Assembly: GCA_040881685.1 (NCBI GenBank)
Contig: JBBECS010000054.1
Coordinates: 90,953 to 154,952 of the forward strand
Reading direction: 5' to 3'
DNA from: Acidimicrobiia bacterium
GTDB lineage: Bacteria; Actinomycetota; Acidimicrobiia; IMCC26256; PALSA-555
DNA: 64,000 nt
Below are positions 48,724 through 56,560 of the stretch, one piece after another (within the stretch, counting starts at the first letter, position 1; each line of letters starts with the position of its first letter). The notes below the pieces were generated by a model. The model did not search any database. It was not told the DNA's origin and saw only the letters and a program-made list of their open reading frames with translations. The position numbers and the translations under genes are program-made.

Positions 48724-48751
48724 TGCAAGGATTCGTGCTATTTTCCTTGCA
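48724..48751. promoter_or_regulatory. Inverted repeat over the -10 box of the mod operon
   Basis: Perfect 8-base arms TGCAAGGA (48724-48731) and TCCTTGCA (48744-48751) with a 12-base spacer. The spacer and second arm contain TGCTATTTT, an extended -10 box (TATTTT at 48739-48744) that ends 6 bases before the ATG at 48751. A protein bound here would block RNA polymerase. The first gene encodes an HTH-Mop regulator, so autoregulation by molybdate is the simple reading. Confidence 0.6.
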
Positions 48752-49149
48752 TGAGCGGGTTTCGCATCGGCGAAGCGGCGCAGCTGCTGGGCGTCAGCGC
48801 CGACACCGTGCGGCGGCTGGCCGACGATGGCGAGCTCGAGACCCAGCGCACGGAGGGCGGACAACGGATCGTCGACGGCGTGTCCCTGGCGAGGTTCGTC
48901 GCCGCGCAGACGACCACCCCCGAGGCGGGGTCGATCGTGGCGCAGTCGGCCCGCAACCGCTTCAGCGGGATCGTCACCCGCGTCGTGAAGGACAACGTTG
49001 CCGCCCAGGTCGAGATCCAGGCCGGTCCACACCGCCTGGTCTCGCTGATGACGGCGGAGGCGGTGGACGACCTCGGGCTCGAGCCCGGCATGCTCGCCGT
49101 CGCCGCGGTGAAGGCCACAAACGTCGTGGTTGAGGTGCCAGGACCTTGA
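48751..49149 (+). CDS. Molybdate-responsive HTH-Mop regulator
   Basis: A 132 aa protein. Residues 1-50 are a MerR/excisionase-type helix-turn-helix (FRIGEAAQLLGVSADTVRRLADDGELETQRTEGGQRIV). Residues about 65-130 are a Mop/TOBE molybdate-binding domain (NRFSGIVTRVVKDNVAAQVEIQAGPHRLVSLMTAEAVDDLGLEPGMLAVAAVKATNVVVEV). This pair of domains is found before modA in many Actinobacteria. It likely represses the operon when molybdate is bound. The mRNA seems leaderless and its promoter is overlapped by an inverted repeat. The stop overlaps the modA start by 4 bases. Confidence 0.88.
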   Translation: MSGFRIGEAAQLLGVSADTVRRLADDGELETQRTEGGQRIVDGVSLARFVAAQTTTPEAGSIVAQSARNRFSGIVTRVVKDNVAAQVEIQAGPHRLVSLMTAEAVDDLGLEPGMLAVAAVKATNVVVEVPGP

Positions 49150-49919
49150 GACGCATGTTCCTTGCGGTCGCGCTCGTCGCCGCGATCGCAACCCCTGCCT
49201 CGGCCGGTGAGCGCATCAAACCGGTCGGCGGACCGCTGAACGTGTTCGCTGCGTCATCGCTCACGGAGGCCTTCGCCGCCATCGGCGAGAAGTTCGAGCG
49301 CAAGAACCCGGACGCGGACATCACCTTCAACTTCAGCTCGTCATCGACGCTCGCGACGCAGATCGAGCAGGGCGCCCCTGCTGATGTGTTCGCGTCCGCC
49401 GACGTTCGCACGATGGACAGGCTCGTGGCCGGCGGGCAGGTCCCCGAGGGCGGTGGGCGCGGCGGTGACGTGCCCGTGTTCGCGCGGAACCGCCTCGCGA
49501 TCGCCGTTGCCCTAGGGAACCCGAAGAAGATCAAGACGCTCGCTGACACCCTCGACGGTCGCGTGACGCTCGTGTTGTGCGCACCGGAAGTGCCGTGCGG
49601 GAAGTACGCGATGCAGGCATACGAGAACGCGGGGCTCACCGTCCCGCAGGTACCGACCGGTGCCAGCGCCAAGGACACGTTGGCGAAGGTCTCGCTCGGC
49701 GAGGCGGACGCGGCGGTCGTGTACGTGACCGATGTCGAAGCCGCGAGCGGCGATGTCGACGGAGTGAAGATCCCCGATCGCGACAACGTGAACGCGCTGT
49801 ACCCGATCTCACCGATCGTCAACTCGCCAAACGAACGGGGCGGGAAAGCGTTCATCATCTACGTGCAGTCCAAGGCTGGCCAGAGGATCCTGCGCAGGTT
49901 CGGCTTCCTCGAACCATGA
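49146..49919 (+). CDS. modA: Molybdate ABC transporter substrate-binding protein ModA
   Basis: A 257 aa periplasmic-type binding protein. After a signal peptide (MFLAVALVAAIATPASA) it has the ModA fold: LNVFAASSLTEAFAAIGEKFERKNPDADITFNFSSSSTLATQIEQGAPADVFASAD, with the Ser residues that hold the oxyanion, and DAAVVYVTDV. It has no lipobox Cys, so retention at the membrane is not obvious. TTG 49146 overlaps the regulator stop by 4 bases; ATG 49155 is an alternative. It binds molybdate, possibly tungstate. Confidence 0.93.
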   Translation: MRRMFLAVALVAAIATPASAGERIKPVGGPLNVFAASSLTEAFAAIGEKFERKNPDADITFNFSSSSTLATQIEQGAPADVFASADVRTMDRLVAGGQVPEGGGRGGDVPVFARNRLAIAVALGNPKKIKTLADTLDGRVTLVLCAPEVPCGKYAMQAYENAGLTVPQVPTGASAKDTLAKVSLGEADAAVVYVTDVEAASGDVDGVKIPDRDNVNALYPISPIVNSPNERGGKAFIIYVQSKAGQRILRRFGFLEP

Positions 49920-50719
49920 GCGTTGGGACGAGGCGGGCGCGCCGCGGCCCCCCTGTCTTCGTCGGTGTCGTTGCCGCCGTCGCCATCGCGTTCTTCGCGC
50001 TCCCGCTCATCGGGATGCTGGAGCGCGCGCCGTGGAGTGACGTCTGGGGCGATCTCACCGCTGACACCACGGTCGACGCGCTCCGGCTGTCGCTGGTCTG
50101 CTCGCTCGCTGCGACGGCGCTATCACTGCTGTTCGGCGTACCGCTAGCGTGGGTGCTGGCCCGAGCCGAGTTTCCCGGCCGGCGCCTCGCGCGCGCCCTC
50201 GTCACCTTGCCGATGGTGCTGCCGCCGGTGGTGGGAGGCGTCGCACTCTTCCTCGCCTTCGGACGGAACGGCTTCGTCGGTCAGCACTTGGACGCATGGT
50301 TCGGACTGCGCTTGCCCTTCTCGACCGGCGGTGTGATCGTCGCCGAGACCTTCGTCGCGATGCCATTCCTCGTCGTTGCCGTGGAGGGTGCGCTCCGAAG
50401 TGCCGACATTCGCTACGAGGAGGCGGGGGCGGTGCTCGGGGCCCGCCGGATGACCGTGTTCCGCCGGGTGACGCTCCCGATGATCGCGCCCGCGGTCGCG
50501 GCGGGCGCCGTGCTGAGCTGGGCCCGCGCCATCGGAGAGTTCGGGGCGACGATCACGTTTGCCGGCAACTTCCCCGGTACGACGCAGACGATGCCGCTCG
50601 CGATCTTCGGACGGTTCGAGGCCGGCGATCTCGATGGCTCGATCGCGTTGAGCCTCGTGCTCGTCGGAGTGTCGATCGCGGTGCTGGTCGGGCTGCGCGA
50701 CCGGTGGCTGCACGCATGA
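49916..50719 (+). CDS. modB: Molybdate ABC transporter permease ModB
   Basis: A 267 aa membrane permease with about six helices and the ABC-interaction EAA loop (RYEEAGAVLGARRMTVFRRVTLPMIAPAVAAGAVLSWARAIGEFG). AFGRNGFVG and FAGNFPGTTQTMPLAIF match ModB. The ATG overlaps the modA stop by 4 bases and its stop overlaps modC by 4 bases. Confidence 0.93.
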   Translation: MSVGTRRARRGPPVFVGVVAAVAIAFFALPLIGMLERAPWSDVWGDLTADTTVDALRLSLVCSLAATALSLLFGVPLAWVLARAEFPGRRLARALVTLPMVLPPVVGGVALFLAFGRNGFVGQHLDAWFGLRLPFSTGGVIVAETFVAMPFLVVAVEGALRSADIRYEEAGAVLGARRMTVFRRVTLPMIAPAVAAGAVLSWARAIGEFGATITFAGNFPGTTQTMPLAIFGRFEAGDLDGSIALSLVLVGVSIAVLVGLRDRWLHA

Positions 50720-51771
50720 CTCTCACCGCGACCCTCGGGGTCGACCTGGACCGATTCACGCTGCACGACATCGCGCTGCGCATCGCCGACCGCGAGACGG
50801 TCGCGCTCCTCGGCCCGAACGGGGCTGGCAAGACAACCATTCTGCGAACCTTGATGGGTCTTGTCCCCGTGACCCGCGGGCAGGTGAGGCTCGACGATGT
50901 CGTTCTCGACGACCCGACCGACGACCGATGGGTCCCGCCCGACCGGCGCCGAATCGGCACCGTCTTCCAGGACCTGCTCCTCTTCCCACACCTGAGCGCG
51001 CTCGAGAACGTTGCATTCGGCGTGCGCTCCCGCGGCGTACGGCCACGTGACGCTCGGCGCCGCGCTGCCGAATGGCTCGAGCAGCTCGGCATCGTCGATC
51101 TCGCTTCGGCGCGGCCGCGAACACTCTCCGGAGGTCAAGCGCAGCGCGTTGCACTCGCTCGCGCGCTCGCCACCGAGCCCAGGTTGCTCCTTCTCGATGA
51201 ACCCTTGACCGCGCTCGATGTGAGCACGCGACCCGAGATCCGGCGCGAGCTCGCCCGGCACCTCGAGACCTTCGACGGCGGTGCGCTCGTCGTGACGCAC
51301 GACCCGGTCGAGGCGATGGCGCTCGCCGACCGCATCGTGGTGCTGGAGGACGGGCGCGTGACGCAGGAAGGCACCCCAACCGAAGTCCGTGAGCAGCCCC
51401 GGACTCGCTACGTCGCCGACGTGGCCGGCCTCAACCTCTACCGCGGTACCGCCGGAACCGACGGGCTCGTCCTCGAGAGCGGGGCACATCTCGTCAGCGC
51501 GCAACGGCTCACGGGGCCCGCGTTCGCGGTTGTGCACCCGCGTTCCGTGGCACTGCACGAGCGCCGACCCGAAGGCACACCGCGCAACGTGTGGCAGGGA
51601 GTTGTCCGGCATCTCGATCCCGAAGGCGATCGGGCCCGAGTGCACGTCGACGCACCGGTGCCGATGACCGCCGAAGTGACCTCGGCTGCCCTCGCCGAGC
51701 TCAGGCTCGCGGAAGGGAGCGCCGTGTGGGTGAGCGTGAAGGCAACCGAGGTGACGCTCTACCCCGCGTGA
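50716..51771 (+). CDS. modC: Molybdate ABC transporter ATP-binding protein ModC
   Basis: A 351 aa ABC ATPase. Walker A is LGPNGAGKTTIL, the signature is LSGGQAQRVALA, Walker B is LLLLDEPLTALD, and VVTHDPVEAM holds the switch His. The last 120 residues form the molybdate-sensing TOBE-type domain seen in ModC. It powers uptake with ModB. It ends 13 bases before a convergent stop. Confidence 0.92.
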   Translation: MTLTATLGVDLDRFTLHDIALRIADRETVALLGPNGAGKTTILRTLMGLVPVTRGQVRLDDVVLDDPTDDRWVPPDRRRIGTVFQDLLLFPHLSALENVAFGVRSRGVRPRDARRRAAEWLEQLGIVDLASARPRTLSGGQAQRVALARALATEPRLLLLDEPLTALDVSTRPEIRRELARHLETFDGGALVVTHDPVEAMALADRIVVLEDGRVTQEGTPTEVREQPRTRYVADVAGLNLYRGTAGTDGLVLESGAHLVSAQRLTGPAFAVVHPRSVALHERRPEGTPRNVWQGVVRHLDPEGDRARVHVDAPVPMTAEVTSAALAELRLAEGSAVWVSVKATEVTLYPA

Positions 51772-51784
51772 CGAACGCGGCGCT

Positions 51785-52423
51785 CTAGGTCGACGGGGTC
51801 GTGGTCGGCGGGAGGATCCCCTGGATCACGATCTGATCCTGCACCTTCTGGCCGTTCTGACCGTTGGCCGTGAGCAGGTACGTGTGCTGACCAGCCGGAC
51901 AGGTGAACGGGAACTGCTTGTTGTCGGTGGGTCCGAAGTTTCCGAACGGCGCGGGGCCGTCGATGCTGATCGTCACGCCCGTCGTGTTCGTCGTGGCCCA
52001 CACGAGGTTCACGTTCACGACGCCGCCGCCGTCGGGGCAGTTCACGGGCGACGGGCTCGCGGTGAACTGGAGGATCCGAGGGCCGGCCGCAGTCGTCGTC
52101 GACGACGTGCTGGTCGACGTGGACGAGCTCGTCGACGTAGACGAGCTCGATGTGGAGGTGGAACCCCCGTTTTTCTTGTCACCACCACCGGCTGCGAGCG
52201 CGATCACCGTGCCGACGAGGATGCCCAGCACGAGCACGCCGCCCGCGATGAACCACAGCCGCCGCCGATCAGCGTCACCTTCGTCGTCCCACATCCCGCC
52301 ACCGCCGCCCGGAGGCTGCCCGCCGCCCCCTCCGGCCGGGATGTCCGGACGCGTGACCGGAGCGGTGGCATCGGCGCCGAAACCCCGCGCAGGGAGGGTG
52401 GCGTCTGGATCCTGGGTCGACAT
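51785..52423 (-). CDS. Membrane-anchored hypothetical protein with Ser/Thr linker
   Basis: A 212 aa protein. A Gly/Pro-rich cytoplasmic N-terminus (IPAGGGGGQPPGGGGG) precedes one transmembrane helix (LWFIAGGVLVLGILVGTVIALAAGG) and a long Ser/Thr linker. The external domain (RILQFTASPSPVNCPDGGGVVNVNLVWATTNTTGVTISIDG and FTCPAGQHTYLLTANG) has two Cys and looks like an immunoglobulin-like beta sandwich. It would be a cell-surface protein of unknown role. The ATG start begins MSTQDPDATLP. Confidence 0.68.
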   Translation of the reverse strand: MSTQDPDATLPARGFGADATAPVTRPDIPAGGGGGQPPGGGGGMWDDEGDADRRRLWFIAGGVLVLGILVGTVIALAAGGGDKKNGGSTSTSSSSTSTSSSTSTSTSSTTTAAGPRILQFTASPSPVNCPDGGGVVNVNLVWATTNTTGVTISIDGPAPFGNFGPTDNKQFPFTCPAGQHTYLLTANGQNGQKVQDQIVIQGILPPTTTPST

Positions 52424-52508
52424 CGCGAGGACGGTAGTGGACGCCGACAGCGGCATCTCGGCACCGAGACGCGACCCACCCGGAGTGGTCGTGCATACTG
52501 CCCGCGCC

Positions 52509-53258
52509 GTGACTGACCACGATGACGCCGCTCGATACGCCGCGACCGCCGGCGCGCGGTTGCTCGAATTGCGCGCCCAGGACAACCGCGACGAATGGCG
52601 GCGCTACGCGCTCGGTGACGCCGGCGATCTCGCTGCCAACCGGCAGCTGCTCGAGCTGCTCCACGCCGAGCACCCCGACGATGCAGTGCTCTCGGAAGAG
52701 TCCGCCGATGATCTGGGTCGGCTCGACGCGGATCGAGTGTGGATCGTGGACCCGCTCGATGGCACGCGAGAGTTCACAGAAGCCGGACGCTCCGACTGGG
52801 CCGTGCATGTTGCGCTGTGGGAGCGGGGCGTCGGTGTGCGCGTCGGTGCAGTTGCGCTCCCGGCGCGACAGCGCGTGCTTTCGACCGCGGAGCCACCAAT
52901 CGTCCCGGCCTCGACCGACCGACCCCCACGCGTCGTGGTGAGTCGTACGCGCCCGCCCACTGCAGCCCGAAAGGTTGCCGCCGCGCTCGACGGAGAGCTC
53001 GTTGCGATGGGTTCCGCCGGCGCGAAGGCGATGGCCGTCGTCACCGGCGAGGTCGACGCGTATGTACATGCCGGCGGGCAATACGAGTGGGACTCTGCTG
53101 CTCCGGTGGCGGTGGCCGCCGCCGCGGGCCTGCACGTGTCACGGCTCGATGGATCGCAGCTCGAGTACAACCAACGAGACCCCTGGCTTCCCGATCTGAT
53201 CGTGTGTCGCCTCGACCTCGCCGAGGCGATCGTCGCGGCAGCTGCGGGTGAGCAGTAG
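52509..53258 (+). CDS. Inositol monophosphatase family, CysQ-like
   Basis: A 249 aa phosphatase. The metal motifs are SEESADD (first Glu site), DPLDGTREF and WDSAAPVAVAAAAG (third site). CysQ-type enzymes split 3-phosphoadenosine-5-phosphate in sulfate assimilation, while others act on inositol phosphate; the RDEWRRYALGDAGD region is not diagnostic. The GTG start is 7 bases after a TACTGC box and appears leaderless. No cys genes are adjacent. Confidence 0.85.
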   Translation: MTDHDDAARYAATAGARLLELRAQDNRDEWRRYALGDAGDLAANRQLLELLHAEHPDDAVLSEESADDLGRLDADRVWIVDPLDGTREFTEAGRSDWAVHVALWERGVGVRVGAVALPARQRVLSTAEPPIVPASTDRPPRVVVSRTRPPTAARKVAAALDGELVAMGSAGAKAMAVVTGEVDAYVHAGGQYEWDSAAPVAVAAAAGLHVSRLDGSQLEYNQRDPWLPDLIVCRLDLAEAIVAAAAGEQ

Positions 53259-53279
53259 CGCCTATGGCGCCGCATCCCA

Positions 53280-54107
53280 CTATTCGGCTTCCCACCACCA
53301 CGCGACGCCGGCCAGCCCCGGACCGGTGTGCACGACCATCACCGGTCCGAACTCCCCCACGAACGCCGTCGTCGGGTGTTCGAGCTCCGACACCCGCGCC
53401 AGCAGCTCGTTTGCCGTCTCGACGGCGAGCGCGTGCAGCGCGGCGACGTGCAGTCGAGAGCGTGGGGGTCGAGAGCGGTGCACGAGCGCGACGATCCGAT
53501 CGAGGGCCGTCGCTCGACTCAGCGCGGGGCGCAGCCGGCGGACCGCGCCGCCGCGAAACTCGAAGAGCGGGTTGATCCCGAGACGACGCCCGGCCCAGCC
53601 CGCGACACCCGGGACCCGGCCGCTGCGAACGAGATGGTCGAGGGTGGGGACGGTGGCGACGAGTCGAACCCGTTCGATCACCGCACGCGCCCGGTTCTCC
53701 ACGTGCTCGAGCGACGCGCCGCCGCGCGCGGCTTCGGCCGCCGCAAGGACGACGAGGGCCTCCGCGCCACCAGCTGTGGCCGTGTCGATGACGCGCACCG
53801 GTCCGTCGACCGCCTGTGCTGCGACGCTCGCGGCGTGATACGTCGCGCTCATCGACGACGCGATCGTCAGCACGACGGCTCCGCCGTTGCCAGCACATGC
53901 CTCTTTGATCGCGGTCTCGAACTCTCCTGGAGTTGGAGCTGAGGTCGTGACGTCGCATTCGTGGAGGAGCTCGTCGAGCGGACGACCGCCCTCCGGCTCG
54001 GGCACGCCGCGAACGGTGAGCCACATCGGCACGACCGCGATCCCCTGCTCGCGTGCGAGGTCGGGCGGCAGCGCGGCAGCGCTGTCGGTGACGATGGCGA
54101 CGGTCAC
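53280..54107 (-). CDS. DegV family protein
   Basis: A 275 aa fatty-acid-binding protein of the DegV/FakB fold: TVAIVTDSAAALPPDLAREQGIAVVPMW, TSAPTPGEFETAI, VVLTIASSMSATYHAASVAA and VRVIDTATAGGA are all family segments. FakB-type proteins present exogenous fatty acids to FakA kinase for phosphorylation; no FakA is in the window. Its ATG overlaps the MFS gene stop by 4 bases, and a PlsY-like protein, also of phospholipid synthesis, is the next gene up, so the three may be a lipid-use unit. Confidence 0.88.
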   Translation of the reverse strand: MTVAIVTDSAAALPPDLAREQGIAVVPMWLTVRGVPEPEGGRPLDELLHECDVTTSAPTPGEFETAIKEACAGNGGAVVLTIASSMSATYHAASVAAQAVDGPVRVIDTATAGGAEALVVLAAAEAARGGASLEHVENRARAVIERVRLVATVPTLDHLVRSGRVPGVAGWAGRRLGINPLFEFRGGAVRRLRPALSRATALDRIVALVHRSRPPRSRLHVAALHALAVETANELLARVSELEHPTTAFVGEFGPVMVVHTGPGLAGVAWWWEAE

Positions 54108-55330
54108 GACCGCACCACGTTCTCCGCGGTGACGCGAACCAACAAGGACGCCAGCAGCACGAGGAGGCCCGACCCGAGCAGCACGACTCGGGCCGGTTCG
54201 AGGCTTCCCAGCAGATGCGCGTCTCCGAGCAGATCGCCGGCAAGACCGGCCGCGATCGCGGCGACGCCGAGCCCGAGCCGGATGACCACGTGGAAGGCCG
54301 CGAACGCGAGCACGCGCTGGTGGCCGTCGATCGACGACTGGATCGCTCCCATGCCCGACGCGAGCGTGAACGCGGCTGCGGCCCCGAACACCAGCGCGCC
54401 CGCGAACGCGAGGCTGATCGACGACGCCAGGCTGAAGACCGCGACGATCAGGCCGATCGCGGCGACGCCGAGGCGCGCCTCTTGGATCGAGTCACGCGCC
54501 CGACGCACGTGGAGCAGACCGAGGCCGGCACCGGCGCCGACACCGAACAACGCGATGAGCACTCCGAACTCGGTGTCAGACGCATCGAGAACGTCGCGGA
54601 CGAACACGATCCCGAGCGAGAACAGGGCGCCGAGCCCGAGCGCGACGGCCGCCGCCGCGGGCATGACGGCGCGTACAAGAGGGATCCGAAACGCCTCGAT
54701 GAACCGCGCATCCTCCGAGGTCGGACGACCACCGATTGGTGCTCGCAACATGTGCAGGCGAGAGACGAAGGCGAACGAGACCAGGAAGGTGACGGCGTCG
54801 ATCCAGAACACGAGCGCAAGCGGGCGATCGAAGAGATCGACGAACGGCAGCGCGGCGCACGCCGCGAACAACGCCGCCCCGAGCGGGATGGAACCGTACG
54901 ACGAGCCGAGCACGAGACCGTTGGCGAGCGGAAGGTCATCCGCGGACTCCACCAGATCAGGGATCGACGCGTCGCGCGCCGGCAGGAACACGAGGCTGGC
55001 GACCTCGAGCAGCACTGCACACAGATAGACCCACCAGATCTCGCGCACGAGGGGGACGGTGGCGATGATCACCGCACGCGACGCATCCATGGCCAGCATG
55101 GTCCGACGTCGGTCCCACCGGGACACGGCCCGCGCCGCGAGCGGGCCGCCAAGCGCAGCCGGGAGAAGACGCAGGGTCAGGATCCCGCCAACCGCCGTTG
55201 GTGAGTCCGTGAGCTCGAGTGCGAGTGCCATGAACGCGACCGTGCCCATCCAGTCACCGAGGCTGGAGACCAGCTGGCCGATGAGGAGGTCACGGAACCC
55301 ACCGCGGCGCACCAGCGAAGTGACGGTCAC
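54104..55330 (-). CDS. MFS transporter
   Basis: A 408 aa membrane protein with about 12 helices: LVRRGGFRDLLIGQLVSSLGDWMGTVAFMALALELTDSPTAVGG, and ARAVSRWDRRRTMLAMDASRA in the first loop, of the MFS_3 type. The substrate is unknown. The GTG at 55330 overlaps the PlsY-like stop by 4 bases, and its stop overlaps the DegV start by 4 bases, so it is the middle gene of a coupled trio. A longer upstream frame reads into the PlsY gene and is not used. Confidence 0.85.
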   Translation of the reverse strand: MTVTSLVRRGGFRDLLIGQLVSSLGDWMGTVAFMALALELTDSPTAVGGILTLRLLPAALGGPLAARAVSRWDRRRTMLAMDASRAVIIATVPLVREIWWVYLCAVLLEVASLVFLPARDASIPDLVESADDLPLANGLVLGSSYGSIPLGAALFAACAALPFVDLFDRPLALVFWIDAVTFLVSFAFVSRLHMLRAPIGGRPTSEDARFIEAFRIPLVRAVMPAAAAVALGLGALFSLGIVFVRDVLDASDTEFGVLIALFGVGAGAGLGLLHVRRARDSIQEARLGVAAIGLIVAVFSLASSISLAFAGALVFGAAAAFTLASGMGAIQSSIDGHQRVLAFAAFHVVIRLGLGVAAIAAGLAGDLLGDAHLLGSLEPARVVLLGSGLLVLLASLLVRVTAENVVRS

Positions 55331-55935
55331 CTGGTGGGTGTGTCGGGATCGCGGTCGAACAGCAACCGGCGCGCATAGGGCTCGAAGCCGGGGGTGGGGG
55401 GCGGCGCGTTGGCGACCACGCGTTTCGCCAGCATCGGCACCGCGACGGCCCCACCGGCCGCCGCGCCGAACGCGCTGTTCGTGATGGCAAGCACCGGGGC
55501 GAGCAGTACCTCGCCGAAGAAGCCACCGAGGCCGGTCTCGCGCACCGCTTTCCCGAGCACGAGGCTTCCGAGGAGCACGACCATGCCGGGCCACGCATTG
55601 ACCGCCAGGGCACCGAGCGCCGGAGCGACACCGCGTCCGCCCTTCCCACCCAGGAAGGGCGACCAGTTGTGACCGGCGACAGCGACGCCACCCGCGAGTG
55701 AAGCAAGCAACCATCGGTCGCCGGCAACGAGTGGACCGAGCGCGCCCTTGGCCATGTCGAGGATGCCCGACACCGCGAGTGGCCAGAAGCCGCCAACGCG
55801 GTAGATCGACGTGCCTGACACCGTTCCGTACGGCGTGTCCCGCAGATCAACACCCTTGACCCAGCGCGCCACAAGGTTCGAGAAAGGAATGGCGCCTGCG
55901 ATGAACGCGAGCGCCAGCACTCCCCCCTCGATCAT
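55327..55935 (-). CDS. PlsY-like glycerol-3-phosphate acyltransferase, divergent
   Basis: A 202 aa membrane protein with five predicted helices. The second and third PlsY motifs are clear (DMAKGALGPLVAG and GHNWSPFLGGKGGRGVAPALGAL). The first motif, normally with GS-x-NPGATN, reads GTVSGTSIYRVGGF, so the phosphate-binding loop is changed. PlsY transfers an acyl group from acyl phosphate to glycerol 3-phosphate. This may be a second, specialised copy. The ATG start at 55935 is supported by the fold; the downstream gene is coupled by a 4-base overlap. Confidence 0.75.
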   Translation of the reverse strand: MIEGGVLALAFIAGAIPFSNLVARWVKGVDLRDTPYGTVSGTSIYRVGGFWPLAVSGILDMAKGALGPLVAGDRWLLASLAGGVAVAGHNWSPFLGGKGGRGVAPALGALAVNAWPGMVVLLGSLVLGKAVRETGLGGFFGEVLLAPVLAITNSAFGAAAGGAVAVPMLAKRVVANAPPPTPGFEPYARRLLFDRDPDTPTR

Positions 55936-55952
55936 CCGGTCATTCTGCCGGG

Positions 55953-56495
55953 TTACCCACCGAGAGGTTTGATGACTTGGTTGAAGGCCTCGCCGAGCGC
56001 GGTTTGGCTCGCGATCACCGATTCGCTCATGACGACGCGCCCCGCCGGTGGGCAGGGTTCGTTCAGCGTCGTACCTCCGGTCGCCGTCTTGGGCGTCGGC
56101 GCGACCGTCGTGCCGGCTGCGACCACCTCGAAGCTCGTGCACACACCCCTGATCACGCGCCGTCCCGTCGTGTCAGATACGTAGCAGATCAAGCGAACGA
56201 AGGCGGTGCCTGGTGCGGCAGTGTCGGGAACGATGATCGTGTCGGCGCCGGTCGTGAGTCGGACACCGTCGGACGTGAGCAACTCCGTTGCGAAGGCGCT
56301 CGACGCGCGACACTCCGAGTCTGCGATCGGGCTGCCGACGACCGTGTAATGGATCTCCGTGCCGGGCGCACCCGAAGAGGGATCCAGCGACCCGATGCCC
56401 ACGCCGTCATCTGCGCTCGGCTGGGCCGCAGTCTGGGCAACCAGCGCGACGAGGACGACGATCGCGAGCAGAGAGATTCGGAGCACGCGGTTCAC
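55953..56495 (-). CDS. Secreted hypothetical protein
   Basis: A 180 aa protein with a signal peptide (VLRISLLAIVVLVALVAQTAA). The body has IGSLDPSSGAPGTEIHYTVVGSPIADSECRASSAF, resembling an immunoglobulin-like IPT/TIG-type repeat, then further strands and Cys pairs (RLICYVSD, GVCTSFEVV). It lacks a lipobox. GAGGAGG about 3 bases before the GTG supports the start. Function unknown. Confidence 0.65.
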   Translation of the reverse strand: MNRVLRISLLAIVVLVALVAQTAAQPSADDGVGIGSLDPSSGAPGTEIHYTVVGSPIADSECRASSAFATELLTSDGVRLTTGADTIIVPDTAAPGTAFVRLICYVSDTTGRRVIRGVCTSFEVVAAGTTVAPTPKTATGGTTLNEPCPPAGRVVMSESVIASQTALGEAFNQVIKPLGG

Positions 56496-56560
56496 GGGCC
56501 TCCTCGGAGATCGGGTACGCCCAGTCTGCCCAATGAGGCGCCCTCGACGGGAACTCGAAC

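Larger units (their letters stand above)
48367..48750. other. Divergent region between acyl-CoA dehydrogenase and the mod operon
   Basis: A 384-base stretch. It holds the operator candidate at 48406-48421, a possible small plus-strand frame at 48546-48713, and at its right end the inverted repeat and -10 box of the mod operon. Nothing else was recognised. Confidence 0.5.
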
